From: Burkholderia multivorans ATCC BAA-247
GTDB lineage: Bacteria; Pseudomonadota; Gammaproteobacteria; Burkholderiales; Burkholderiaceae
Direction: 5' to 3'
NCBI RefSeq assembly: GCF_000959525.1
Contig: NZ_CP009830.1
Coordinates: 1 to 64,000 of the forward strand
Length of the DNA: 64,000 bases
A program made the position numbers and the translations under genes. Positions 9,344 to 18,735 of this stretch are shown here, piece by piece. The stretch's first letter is position 1. Every line of letters begins with the position of its first letter. A model generated the notes under the pieces. That model had not been told where the DNA came from, ran no database searches, and worked only from the letters and a program-made list of their open reading frames with translations.

Positions 9344-10732
9344 TCAGCGCGTCGCGCGCGCATACGCGTCGGCGACGACGTCGCGAATCTGCGCGACGAA
9401 CCATGTAATCTCGTCGCGCGTCATCACGAGCGGCGGCGAGAACTGCACGATCGGCGTGCCTTCGTGATCGACGCCGGCGCGGCACAGCAGCCCCGCATCG
9501 AAGATCGCCGGCGCGAGCACGGTCGACACGAAGGTCCGCGCGTCGACGCCGCCGGTCCAGCGGCGTGCCTGCTTGTCGGTCACGAGCTCGAGCGAATAGT
9601 GATAGCCGTCGCCGCGCACGTCGCCGACGCACGGCAGCTCGAGCAGCGCATCGAGCGTCGCGCGGAAATACGCGGCGTTGTCGCGCACGTTGTCGAACAC
9701 GCGCTCGCGCTCGATGATCGCGAGGTTCGCGAGTGCAGCCGCGCAGGCAACCGGATGGCCGCCGTAGGTCGCGCCGTGCAGGAACATCTGCTGCGGGCCT
9801 GCGAGTACCGCGTCGACCACCGCGTCGCTCGCGATCACGCCGCCGAGCGGCACGTAGCCCGATGCGATTCCTTTCGCGAACGTGATGATGTCCGGTTTCA
9901 ACCCGTAGCGCGTCGAGCCGAAATACTCGCCGACGCGGCCGAACCCGCTGATCACCTCGTCGGCGACGAGCAGCACGCCATGCCGGTCGCAGATCTCGCG
10001 CAGCCCGGCCGTGTAGCCGGCCGGCGGCGTCAGGCTGCCACCCGCGTTCTGCAGCGGTTCGACGACGATCGCCGCGACCGTGTCCGGTCCTTCCTGCACG
10101 ATGAGCGACTCGATCTCGTCGAGCAGATGACGCGTGAACCGCGCTTCCGTCTCGTCGACCGGACGGCCGTAGCGCTTCGTGTTGCCGACGTGCCGCACGC
10201 CCGACATCAGCGGCTCGAAGTGCTTGCGGAACGCCGTCATGCCGTTCAGCGCGAGCGCGCCGAACGACGTGCCGTGATACGCGACGCGCCGCGCGATGAA
10301 CTTGCGCCGCTGCGGCTCGCCGCGCGCCTGGTGATACTGGCGCACGAGCTTGATCGCCGATTCGTTCGACTCCGATCCGCTCGACGTGAAGAACACGCGA
10401 TTGAGCCCCTCCGGCGCCAAGGTCGCGAGCCGCTCTGCGAGCCGGATCGCCGGTTCGTGCGCGTAGCTCCAGTTCGTCGCGAACGGCAGCCGCGTCATCT
10501 GCTCGCGCACCGCGTCGCCGATCTCCGCGCCGTGGCTGTAGCCGACCTGCACGCAGTACAACCCGGCCAGCGCATCGAAGTAGCGCTTGCCGTCGCGATC
10601 GACGAGCCAGCATCCTTCGCCGCGGTCGAAGACGGTCAGCGCCGCGTCGCCGTATGCGTCGGCATGCGTGAAGTGCATCAGCAGATGGCGCTTCGCGAGC
10701 GCCTGCAGATCGGTATCGGGATTGACGTTCAT
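9344..10732 (-). CDS. class III aminotransferase (omega-amino acid/amine:pyruvate type)
   Basis: 462 aa. The PLP Schiff-base lysine is Lys287 in DIITFAKGIASGY, with the cofactor-nitrogen aspartate Asp258 in LLVADEVISGFGRVG; the GSESNESA phosphate-cup motif lies at 119-126. This is a class III omega-transaminase similar to putrescine, beta-alanine or taurine:pyruvate enzymes. With the adjacent aldehyde dehydrogenase it would convert a primary amine to an acid. It is the second gene of the operon after the APC permease (43-nt gap). Confidence 0.88.
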   Translation of the reverse strand: MNVNPDTDLQALAKRHLLMHFTHADAYGDAALTVFDRGEGCWLVDRDGKRYFDALAGLYCVQVGYSHGAEIGDAVREQMTRLPFATNWSYAHEPAIRLAERLATLAPEGLNRVFFTSSGSESNESAIKLVRQYHQARGEPQRRKFIARRVAYHGTSFGALALNGMTAFRKHFEPLMSGVRHVGNTKRYGRPVDETEARFTRHLLDEIESLIVQEGPDTVAAIVVEPLQNAGGSLTPPAGYTAGLREICDRHGVLLVADEVISGFGRVGEYFGSTRYGLKPDIITFAKGIASGYVPLGGVIASDAVVDAVLAGPQQMFLHGATYGGHPVACAAALANLAIIERERVFDNVRDNAAYFRATLDALLELPCVGDVRGDGYHYSLELVTDKQARRWTGGVDARTFVSTVLAPAIFDAGLLCRAGVDHEGTPIVQFSPPLVMTRDEITWFVAQIRDVVADAYARATR

Positions 10733-10775
10733 AGCCTCGTTCCTCCTTATCAGTGCCGGTGCGACGACCGGCCGT

Positions 10776-12167
10776 TCAATTCATCGTCAGCGTCGGCGCG
10801 GGGCGCGTGAAGCCGCGCGTGAGCCAGACGAGCTGACAGAGCCCGACCGCGAGCCACGCGATGCCGACGTAGAACGTCTGGCGCGACAGCCCCGACCACA
10901 GCCAGACGTTGAGCGCGAAGCCGATCGCGGGCATCGCGCCGAACCGGATCCAGCCTGCCGCCGTGCGATGTTCAGGCCGCGACAGATAGCTGCGCATCAC
11001 GCACAGGTTCACGACCGCAAACGCGACGAGCGCGCCGAAGCTGATCATCGTCGACGCGAGATCGAGCGTGATGAACAGCGCGGACAGCGACACGGCGCCG
11101 ACCGCGAGCGTCGCGCGCACCGGCGTGCGCAGCCGTACATGCAGACGGCCGAACACGCATTCGGGCAGCACGCGGTCGCGTCCCATCGCGAACAGCACGC
11201 GCGTGACGCTCGCCTGCCCGGCCATTGCGCTCGCGAAACAGCCGGCCACGTAGACCGCGACGAAAAACGCGGACAGCGCGCCGCCGCCGATATGCCGCAT
11301 CAGCTCGAGACTCGCCGAATCGAGATCGCGAAACGCGTGCCAGTCCGGAAACGCGGCCTGCCCCGCGTACGCGATCAGCATGAACAGCACGCCGCTCGCC
11401 AGCGTGCAGAGCAGGATCGCGCGCGGCACCGTGCGCCGCGGCTCGCGCGTTTCCTCGGACAGCGTCGACACCGCGTCGAAGCCGAGAAACGACAGGCAAA
11501 GAATCGCGGCGCCGGAGAAGATCGCGTGCGCGTCGTCCGTGGCGGGCAGTGCGAGCGTCGTCGGCAGCACGTCGCCGCCCGCCACGCGCACGGCTGCAAC
11601 GAGAAACACGGCGATGAACACGAGCTGGCTCGCGATCAGGATCAGATTCACGCGATTGACGAGCCGGATGCCGATCACGTTCAGCGCCGTGATGAACGCG
11701 ATGCTCGCGACGATCCAGACGGCGGGCGGCACCGCAGGGACGATCTGCTTCATGTAGATGCCGATCGCGAGATAGCTGATCATCGGGATGAACAGGTAGT
11801 CCATCAGCAGCGCCCAGCCGACCATGAAGCCGGCCGACGTGCCGAAATTGCGGCTCGCGAACGTGTACGCGGACCCTGCGCTCGGCATCAGACGCGTCAT
11901 ATGTCCGTAGCTGCGCGCGGTAAACAGCATCGCGACCAGCGTGACCGCGTAGGCGGCGACGAGGTGGCCGTTCGTCTCGCGCGTGACGAGGCCGTACGTC
12001 GTGAACACCGTCATCGGCAGCATGTAGGCGAGACCGAAGATCACGAGCGTGAACAGGCCGAGCGGACGCGCGTGCCGCGACGCGAAGGCGTCGCGCGCGT
12101 CGGCGTCGGAAGCGGAATCGTCGAACGCGGCGTGCGGCGCGCGTCGAGCGGATGTGCTGTCTGTCAT
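10776..12167 (-). CDS. APC superfamily amino acid/amine permease
   Basis: 463 aa with about 12 hydrophobic segments starting near residue 36 (LFTLVIFGLAYMLP). GSAYTFASRNFG is the conserved APC unwound-helix region, as in the polyamine/amino acid permease branch. The ATG at 12167 has GAGGAC 5-6 nt upstream. It is the promoter-proximal gene of an operon with aminotransferase, aldehyde dehydrogenase and M81 hydrolase genes, so it probably imports the amine that they degrade. Regulation is likely by the divergent AraC-type protein. Confidence 0.85.
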   Translation of the reverse strand: MTDSTSARRAPHAAFDDSASDADARDAFASRHARPLGLFTLVIFGLAYMLPMTVFTTYGLVTRETNGHLVAAYAVTLVAMLFTARSYGHMTRLMPSAGSAYTFASRNFGTSAGFMVGWALLMDYLFIPMISYLAIGIYMKQIVPAVPPAVWIVASIAFITALNVIGIRLVNRVNLILIASQLVFIAVFLVAAVRVAGGDVLPTTLALPATDDAHAIFSGAAILCLSFLGFDAVSTLSEETREPRRTVPRAILLCTLASGVLFMLIAYAGQAAFPDWHAFRDLDSASLELMRHIGGGALSAFFVAVYVAGCFASAMAGQASVTRVLFAMGRDRVLPECVFGRLHVRLRTPVRATLAVGAVSLSALFITLDLASTMISFGALVAFAVVNLCVMRSYLSRPEHRTAAGWIRFGAMPAIGFALNVWLWSGLSRQTFYVGIAWLAVGLCQLVWLTRGFTRPAPTLTMN

Positions 12168-12420
12168 GCTGTCCTCACGTGTATGTCGTCCGTCGTGTCG
12201 TGTCGCGCCGCTCGCGGCCGTCGACGGCCCCAGCGCGATGTCGGACAGAGTGTGGTGCGCCAAAAACGCGAGGACGAATGACAAATGCGGACGTAATCGA
12301 GGGATATTTCCGGACAGGCAGGCATGCGCGGCCGCGCCGGCGCGCGACGCGTGCGACGCCTCTGGCGCCGCGCGCACATTCCGGCTATGTTCTACGCGAT
12401 CCCGTCGCCGCCTCATTGCC

Positions 12421-13515
12421 ATGGACAGCCGGTCTCACCGACATCAAAGCAGCGCCGAACGCAGCCTGCGTTCGTCTCCCGATCTCGCGCGTCCGGCCGG
12501 ACGCCAGGAAGACATTCCCGCGACCGTCCACGCGATCGCGGTCGCGCTCGACGAATGCCGCGTCAGACACATCGACAGTGCCGCGCTGCTCGAAGGCACG
12601 GGGCTCGGCGCCGACGAGGTCGCGTCGCCTAACCTGTACGTGAACCGCGCGCAGGAGCAGCGCTGCTTCCGCAATCTGCTGCGATGCAGCGGCGTGCCGT
12701 CGATCGGGCTGTGGATCGGCGCGCGGCTGCACGTGTCGACGCTGGGCCTTGCCGGCTACGCGATGCTGATCAGCGGCTCGGTGATGCAGGCGTTTCGCTG
12801 CATGAGCCAGTTTCCGCTGTTCATGGGGCTGTACTTCGACGTGCGCGTGCACGCGCATGCGGACGGCATGACGGTGGCGATCGAGCGCTACAACGGCGAG
12901 CCCGATCTCGAGGTGTTCCAGACCGACATGTGCCTGTCGAGCCTGCGGCTGATCGTGTCCGATCTCGTCGGCAAGCCGGTCTGGCCCGACCAGTTGCTGC
13001 TCGCGCGCCGCACGCCGCGCCATGCGGCCGATTACGTGCGGCATTTCGGCTGCAAGGCGGTTTTCAATGCGGGCGAGAACAGTCTCGTGTTTACTGCCGT
13101 GAACGGCACGGAAACGCCGCGGCTCGCGAACGAGGTCAGCTTCAATGCGCTGCACGGCCAGTGCGAGGCGCTCGAGCGGCAATGGGCCGCGTCGGTCGGC
13201 ACGCGCTTCGCCGATCGCGCGAAGGCGCTGATGACGCGCGACCTGTCGCGTTTCAAGTCGATGACGTCGCTCGCCGATGCGCTGCACATGACGGAGCGCA
13301 CGCTGCGCCGGCGGCTCGAGAAGGACGGCGTCACGTTCCAGTCGCTGCTGGACACCGTGCGTCATGAAGAGGCAGTGCGGCTGCTCGGCGACGACGCGCT
13401 GACGGTCGCGGCAGTCGCCGAGCACCTCGGATACAGCGAGCCGCGCAGCTTCCGTCATGCGTACCGGCGCTGGACCGGCCGCGCGCCGCGCGACAGCCTC
13501 GACGGCGATGCGTGA
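12421..13515 (+). CDS. AraC family transcriptional regulator (arabinose-binding-like N-terminal domain)
   Basis: 364 aa. The central region (about 60-240) matches the N-terminal ligand-binding domain of the OruR/ArgR-type AraC subgroup (GYAMLISGSVMQAFRCM). The C-terminal 90 residues hold two helix-turn-helix motifs (SLADALHMTERTLRRRLE and TVAAVAEHLGYSEPRSFRHA). It is divergent from the amine-catabolism operon with a 253-nt shared upstream region, so local activation of that operon is the likely role. ATG 12421 was chosen; the open frame continues upstream but runs into the region between the two genes. Confidence 0.85.
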   Translation: MDSRSHRHQSSAERSLRSSPDLARPAGRQEDIPATVHAIAVALDECRVRHIDSAALLEGTGLGADEVASPNLYVNRAQEQRCFRNLLRCSGVPSIGLWIGARLHVSTLGLAGYAMLISGSVMQAFRCMSQFPLFMGLYFDVRVHAHADGMTVAIERYNGEPDLEVFQTDMCLSSLRLIVSDLVGKPVWPDQLLLARRTPRHAADYVRHFGCKAVFNAGENSLVFTAVNGTETPRLANEVSFNALHGQCEALERQWAASVGTRFADRAKALMTRDLSRFKSMTSLADALHMTERTLRRRLEKDGVTFQSLLDTVRHEEAVRLLGDDALTVAAVAEHLGYSEPRSFRHAYRRWTGRAPRDSLDGDA

Positions 13516-13640
13516 CAATCGTGTGCGTTGAGATCTGCTGCGCAAACGGGCACGACATGCGGAAACGGACAATCGGCGGGCGATCCGATCCGGTGGCCGT
13601 CAGCGAAGACGCCATCGCCCGCCAATGCGATTCCACAACG

Positions 13641-14378
13641 CTAGAACGTATAAGCCAGGTCGAGATGCGTCACGAGCGGATTCACCTTGATGCGCATTTT
13701 TGTCACGATATCGACACCCGTTGCGGTGGTGGCATGCGTCGTCAACGTGGTCGACAACGGGATATAGGACAGCGACGCGTTGATCGACCAGTGCTTGCCG
13801 AGTGCATAGTTCGCGCCAAGCTCGAACGTCGGGTTCCACGAAGCGCTCAACGATGCACGGGTCGAACAGCCCGGTCCGCACGTCGCGTTACGGAACGCGT
13901 CATTGACGATGCGCGTGTCCGAATACCACGTGTAGTTGACGCCCAGCCCGACGAACGGCCTGAACTTCGCGTCGGCCGCAAGGAAGTGATATCTCACTTC
14001 GAGGACGGGCGCCAGCGGTTTCGTCTTGCCGATCACCGCGAACGAGGCCAACGCATTGTTACCGATCAGGTCGGTCGTAAACGGCGTGCCAGCCAGGAAC
14101 GCGACGCCGATACTGTCGGTCACGAAGTACTCCGCCATCAGGCTCGCGGCGTCCGCCGCACCGGCATGCGCACCCGTCCCGCTCTGTTGCCGATTGACCG
14201 GCGCTCCCGCGATACTGTCGACGACAATCGGATCTGCATGTCCCTGCGGCATGACATGCAGCCAGCCGACGCCTAGTTGCATACTGCCGCTCGATTGCGC
14301 GTTCGCGCGGCCGGCAATCGATGCGGTACACACGAGTACCGCGATGCCGGACAATCCTAATTTCTTCGTGAATTTCAT
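13641..14378 (-). CDS. OmpW family outer membrane protein
   Basis: 245 aa with a signal peptide (MKFTKKLGLSGIAVLVCTAS, cleavage after GRANA). The mature start QSSGSMQLGVGWLHVMP and the last strand HLDLAYTF, ending in Phe, are typical of eight-stranded OmpW/AlkL barrels that admit hydrophobic small molecules. ATG 14378 is preceded by GGAG, which decides against the ATG five codons upstream. It follows the acyl-CoA synthetase gene on the same strand after 275 nt and may have its own promoter in that AT-rich gap. A role in uptake of an aromatic or aliphatic substrate for the neighbouring pathway is inference. Confidence 0.88.
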   Translation of the reverse strand: MKFTKKLGLSGIAVLVCTASIAGRANAQSSGSMQLGVGWLHVMPQGHADPIVVDSIAGAPVNRQQSGTGAHAGAADAASLMAEYFVTDSIGVAFLAGTPFTTDLIGNNALASFAVIGKTKPLAPVLEVRYHFLAADAKFRPFVGLGVNYTWYSDTRIVNDAFRNATCGPGCSTRASLSASWNPTFELGANYALGKHWSINASLSYIPLSTTLTTHATTATGVDIVTKMRIKVNPLVTHLDLAYTF

Positions 14379-14653
14379 CCCGTCTCCTTCCATTGGCGAA
14401 TCGACCTGTGTGCGGCATGGCCCTGTCCGATCTCCGCTGCCGGTGCTGTTTGGCCTTTCTCTCGTTCCAACATGTCACGCGCTATATTTCTGTCCACCTC
14501 CCGTATACATTTGAACTACTAAATTAAGCAGGCCGGTAACGAATCGATTCAATCGACGATCTGCATCCCTTAACGAAATATCGAAACGCCGCCGGTGCAT
14601 GCGGTTCGGCGGCTTCAGCCTTCAGTCAGCCGTTGCGAGCGCGCGCGTCGGTT

Positions 14654-16663
14654 CTATGGAGTCCGCGCACGCTCGTCCCGTCCGTCTTCACCGTCCGCAT
14701 CGACCGGCGCCTGCGCTGTCGTATCGATCGTGAAAGCGAACGGAAAACGTCCAAGAACCGCACTCGCGTGGGTATGCAGTGCAGGGTCAGTCAGTGCGAC
14801 CTGGGCCGACACACCGCGCGATGCATCGTTTTCGACCGTGACGCGCGCATGCGGCATACCGGCTTCGTGGAGTGCCGAGCGAAGCGCGTCGGCCGTTTCC
14901 CGGCGCTTCAACTCCGGCTTGAATATCTTCCCGACGGCCGTCAATGGCATCGCGTCCACGATGCGGATCTGCTTCGGCAGAGCGGCGCGCTCGCCGATCT
15001 GCCCGCGCACGAATTCCGCGAGATCGTCCTCGGTCGCATGCGCGCCCGCCTTCAGCTGGACATACGCGACCGGCAACTCGCCGGCATGCGCGTCGGGTCG
15101 ACCGATGGCTGCCGCGATCTGCACCGCAGGATGACGATGTAGCGGCTCCTCGATCGTTGCCGGATCGATGTTGTGGCCGCCCCGGATAATCAGGTCCTTT
15201 TTGCGGCCGGTGAGGCGGAAATAACCGTCTTCGTCGCAGCATCCGAGGTCGCCCGTATTCAGCCAGCGGCGACCGTCGCCCAGTTCCAGCCAGAGATCCC
15301 GGTTCTGCTCCGGCTGGACATAGCCGGCAAAGACGTTCGGACCGGCGATCACGAGCAGGCCGATTTCGTCCGCGACGCAGTCGCGGATGTATCGGCCGCC
15401 GTCGTCGACGACCACCGCCTTCATCAGCTGCCCCGGGACACGTAGCCCGATCGAGCCGAGGCGGCGCTCGCCGAACGGCGGGTTGACGCTGCTCACACAC
15501 GTGCCTTCGGTGAGTCCGTAGCCTTCGAGAATCCGGATGCCGGTCCGCTCCTGGAACGTTCGAAACACTTCGACCGGCATCGGCGCCGCGCCGCACAGCC
15601 CGTATTCGAGCGAACCGACGTTCCTCTCGCCGATCGGTACGTCGAGCAGTGACGCATAGAGCGTCGGCACGCCGCTGAAGAAGTTGATGCGATGGTGCTC
15701 GACCAGCTCCCAGAAGCGCTTGAGGACGCCGTCGCCGCGATAGCCTTGCGGTGTGCCCAGCACGACGTGGGCCCCGCGCGAAAACGGCACGAGCCCGGTT
15801 GCCAGGACCGCATTGACGTGGAATAGCGGCAGGCCGCAGAAGATCGTCTTGCCGGGGCCGATGCCCGCGCCGAAAAACTGTCCGACGCTCCACGCGTTGG
15901 CCACTTCGTTGCCGTGGCGGCGCATAGCGATCTTCGGCAGGCCGGTCGTGCCGCCTGTACAGAAGAACGACGAAAGATCGTCTGGATCGAAGCGGCGGTC
16001 GCTGTCGAGCGCCGCCCCCGACTCACGCGCGATCGCGCGGCCGAAATCGTGAAGTCCGATGCGCGCGGGCACCGCACTTCGCACCCCGCCCCGGCCGTGC
16101 AACCTGACGCATTCCCGCCACTGCAACAGCCGTGCGACGAATCGCTTCGGCATGCGCACGCGATCGGCAGGATTCACCAGCACCAGATGTCGCAGCGTGC
16201 CGACCCGGTTGAGCACCGACTGCACCTTCGGCCACAGATCGGTGCCGGGAAACGGCGCGAGCGTCACCAGGACTTCCACCTTCGCCGCGTTCAGCAATTC
16301 GGCAATGGCGGCCGATTCCAGCAGCGGATTGATCGCGCAGACGATGCCTGCCGCCTCGCCGCCCCAGATCACGAAATGCGTTTCGGGCAGGTTCGGCAGG
16401 ATATAGGCGATCACCGTGTCTCGACGCACGCCGACGCGCGTGAAGAAATTCGCGGTACGCGTGATGTCGCGGACCAGTTCGCGATAGCTCCAGCGCACCG
16501 CGTGCCGATGATCGTCGACATGCAGGAAGAACGACAGTGCAGGCGCCGACGGATCGAGCGCGGCGCCGCGGCAAATCATTTCGTATGTGCTTGCCGGCAA
16601 ATCCGCGGACGGGCCGTTCGCTTCGATCGCAGCGACGTCCGCTTGAGTGGAGATTCCGTTCAT
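14654..16663 (-). CDS. acyl-CoA synthetase / AMP-dependent ligase
   Basis: 669 aa. Adenylate-forming motifs are complete: P-loop CTGGTTGLPK (235-244), YGLTEGT, GDLGCCDEDGYFRLTGRKKD, and the C-terminal catalytic Lys in AVGKIFKPEL. About 75 residues follow that motif, making it longer than the usual 500-550 aa. It activates a carboxylic acid to its CoA thioester using ATP. Its ATG overlaps the stop of the FAH hydrolase gene (ATGA at 16663-16660), so translation is coupled and it probably acts on the acid released by that hydrolase or on the pathway substrate itself. Confidence 0.87.
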   Translation of the reverse strand: MNGISTQADVAAIEANGPSADLPASTYEMICRGAALDPSAPALSFFLHVDDHRHAVRWSYRELVRDITRTANFFTRVGVRRDTVIAYILPNLPETHFVIWGGEAAGIVCAINPLLESAAIAELLNAAKVEVLVTLAPFPGTDLWPKVQSVLNRVGTLRHLVLVNPADRVRMPKRFVARLLQWRECVRLHGRGGVRSAVPARIGLHDFGRAIARESGAALDSDRRFDPDDLSSFFCTGGTTGLPKIAMRRHGNEVANAWSVGQFFGAGIGPGKTIFCGLPLFHVNAVLATGLVPFSRGAHVVLGTPQGYRGDGVLKRFWELVEHHRINFFSGVPTLYASLLDVPIGERNVGSLEYGLCGAAPMPVEVFRTFQERTGIRILEGYGLTEGTCVSSVNPPFGERRLGSIGLRVPGQLMKAVVVDDGGRYIRDCVADEIGLLVIAGPNVFAGYVQPEQNRDLWLELGDGRRWLNTGDLGCCDEDGYFRLTGRKKDLIIRGGHNIDPATIEEPLHRHPAVQIAAAIGRPDAHAGELPVAYVQLKAGAHATEDDLAEFVRGQIGERAALPKQIRIVDAMPLTAVGKIFKPELKRRETADALRSALHEAGMPHARVTVENDASRGVSAQVALTDPALHTHASAVLGRFPFAFTIDTTAQAPVDADGEDGRDERARTP

Positions 16664-17616
16664 GCGCGTTCGTCCACGATGCGATTGCGTTGCACGCCGA
16701 GATCGATCCGCCCGTCCGCGCTGGCGATGCGTGCCTCGACGATGTCGCCGGGCCGCAGATACTGGCTTCTTCCCGCCTGGATTTTCATGAACATGCGCCA
16801 TTTGGCGGCCTCGGGCAGCAACGCCGCGATGCGCTGCTTCGCCGGCGACGGAACGCTCAGCGCGCAGCCGGAGGGCGTACCGGTCGCAATCAGGTCGCCC
16901 GCATGCAGGTCGTGCACCGCCGACAGTTCGGCGAGCGTCTCGGCCGGCCCGTAGACGAGATTGGCCGTCGAATCCTTCTGCCGCACCTGTCCGTTGACCG
17001 TAAGCGTCAGGTCGAGTCCGCGCAGCGCCGCCATGTCGCTCGCCTCCAGCATGCACAGATAAGGGCCGACCGGCCCAAACGTCCGGTAGCTCTTGCCTTT
17101 GTAGAACTGCATCTGAGGGATCTGCACGTCGCGGGCCGAGTAGTCGTTCACGATGACGATGCCGGCGATGTATTCATGCAGATTTGCATCGGTGACCGTC
17201 TGGCGAGTGGAGATATCGCGCTTCATCACCAGCCCGAGCTCGATCTCGTAGTCGAGAAATCGCACATGCCGTGGCCGCACGACGTGCGAATCGGCGGCCA
17301 CGACGCAACTGGCCGCCTTCGTGAAGATCATGTTGAAGGTCTTCGCGTCCGGATCCATGCCGGATTCGATCATGTGCTGGCGATAGTTGGCGCCCTGACA
17401 CACGAATTGCTGATTGCGCGTGACGGGCGACAGCCACGTCACCTCCGATTCCGGTAGGGTCGGCCCGGACAGCGCGGCCAGTTCCTCGATCCGGTTCGCG
17501 CGCACGAAATCGGCCGTCGTCTCGAACTCGCCCGGGATCGGCGTGATCGCCCCCTGCCTGATCACGCCCCACCGGGCGCGTCCTCGATGCTGGTAATGCA
17601 GAACATGCAGTGACAT
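16660..17616 (-). CDS. fumarylacetoacetate hydrolase (FAH) family protein
   Basis: 318 aa. The divalent-metal ligands are visible as Glu124 and Glu126 in LDYEIELGLVM and Asp158 in VNDYSARD; Lys173/Lys175 in QFYKGKS and the TGTPSG loop complete the site. The family cleaves C-C bonds of, isomerises or decarboxylates ring-fission products such as fumarylpyruvate and 2-hydroxyhepta-2,4-dienedioate. Between an extradiol-type dioxygenase and a CoA ligase, the expected job is hydrolysis of the ring-cleavage product. Confidence 0.87.
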   Translation of the reverse strand: MSLHVLHYQHRGRARWGVIRQGAITPIPGEFETTADFVRANRIEELAALSGPTLPESEVTWLSPVTRNQQFVCQGANYRQHMIESGMDPDAKTFNMIFTKAASCVVAADSHVVRPRHVRFLDYEIELGLVMKRDISTRQTVTDANLHEYIAGIVIVNDYSARDVQIPQMQFYKGKSYRTFGPVGPYLCMLEASDMAALRGLDLTLTVNGQVRQKDSTANLVYGPAETLAELSAVHDLHAGDLIATGTPSGCALSVPSPAKQRIAALLPEAAKWRMFMKIQAGRSQYLRPGDIVEARIASADGRIDLGVQRNRIVDERA

Positions 17617-17654
17617 GAATGTGCCTCAGGATAGCTGAACGAATCGGCGCCGCG

Positions 17655-18725
17655 TCATGCGAACAGCCTGGCGAGCGTCTTCAGTTTGCCGACCGTGACA
17701 TCCGGACTGCGCCGCAGGCTGCGGATGAGCGCGGCAACGCTGGTCAACGTGAATTTGGGTTTCGTGAAGCTGCGCGGCATCGGCTGCCCCCACTGGGACA
17801 TCGCTTCGCGACTGACCGCATGCACGCCCATTGGCACGTCGGCTGTGAACAGGTCGCCGTCGCAGTAATGCTCGTGCTTGTCGGCCCACGGGTCCTGCCA
17901 GTAATCGAAGATCTGGCTGCCGAGGATGTGCCGCCCGATACCCCATGCATGCGTCCAGCCCTGGTCGCGCAATACGCGTTGGCCCATGCCGACCGCATCG
18001 GTATCCACGACCTCGTAGGCGCTATGGCTGTAGAGCGGTGCAAAGCCCTGGGCCAGCGCGAGCGTGTGATGGTCGGCCGGGACAGCACCGAGATCGAGAC
18101 GCAGGAACGCCACGGCGGGCGAACCGTCCGGCAGCACCTGCACGTCGCTCGGGATGAACCCGAAATGCTGCGTGTACCACGCGCAAGTTTGCTGGAAATC
18201 GGCCAGCTCCAGCACGACGTGGCCGAGCTTGATCACCTCCGGCGGACCCTGTGGCGGGCGTTGCGTGTCGTTGATGCGGGAGGCGCCGTCGATGGTGTTG
18301 AGCGGCAAAGGATGCCGGTGCGGCAGCGGGGCGGCCATCGCCTGGCCGCACACCGCATCGACGCGGAAACCGGACGGATCGACGAGACGCACACGACGGC
18401 CGCCGCCCGGCCAGTCCAGCGCCTCGACATCGGATGCGCCGGGCACGCGCGTCAGCGCATGCAGATCCTCGATCCGATTCACGCGCAGGCCGAAGCCGAC
18501 AAAGCGCGCTTTGGACGCCTTTCGGACGACATAGCAAAACGGGGTGGGCCCGGCGCCGCGCAGGAACATTTGCTCACTGTCGCGCGAAACGGTACGAAGT
18601 CCGAAGTCGTTCAGAAATTGCTCTGCCCTGGCAAGATCGGGGCGATCGAAAATCAGGTACGCCAGCGCGGATGCTTTCGTTGTCGGCCGCGCATGGCGAG
18701 CCGGTTGCGGTGTGGTCAGTTGCAT
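17655..18725 (-). CDS. VOC family extradiol-type ring-cleavage dioxygenase
   Basis: 356 aa made of two vicinal-oxygen-chelate modules (about 18-130 and 165-295). Candidate Fe(II) ligands in the second module are His169 (KLGHVVLEL), His219/220 (ADHHTLAL) and Glu285 (DPWADKHEHY), matching the His-His-Glu facial triad of type I extradiol enzymes. It would open a catechol-type ring next to the diol. It starts 10 nt after the FAD monooxygenase stop codon, so the two steps are co-expressed. The first module lacks obvious ligands, as is normal in this family. Confidence 0.83.
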   Translation of the reverse strand: MQLTTPQPARHARPTTKASALAYLIFDRPDLARAEQFLNDFGLRTVSRDSEQMFLRGAGPTPFCYVVRKASKARFVGFGLRVNRIEDLHALTRVPGASDVEALDWPGGGRRVRLVDPSGFRVDAVCGQAMAAPLPHRHPLPLNTIDGASRINDTQRPPQGPPEVIKLGHVVLELADFQQTCAWYTQHFGFIPSDVQVLPDGSPAVAFLRLDLGAVPADHHTLALAQGFAPLYSHSAYEVVDTDAVGMGQRVLRDQGWTHAWGIGRHILGSQIFDYWQDPWADKHEHYCDGDLFTADVPMGVHAVSREAMSQWGQPMPRSFTKPKFTLTSVAALIRSLRRSPDVTVGKLKTLARLFA

Positions 18726-18735
18726 GTCGAAGGCC

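Noticed and set aside
7698-10810. Very long open frames (about 970 and 1035 codons) on both strands across the aldehyde dehydrogenase and aminotransferase genes
   Set aside because: They are Arg/Ala/Pro-rich shadows produced by high GC at third codon positions; the real proteins in the other frame have intact catalytic motifs and conserved folds.
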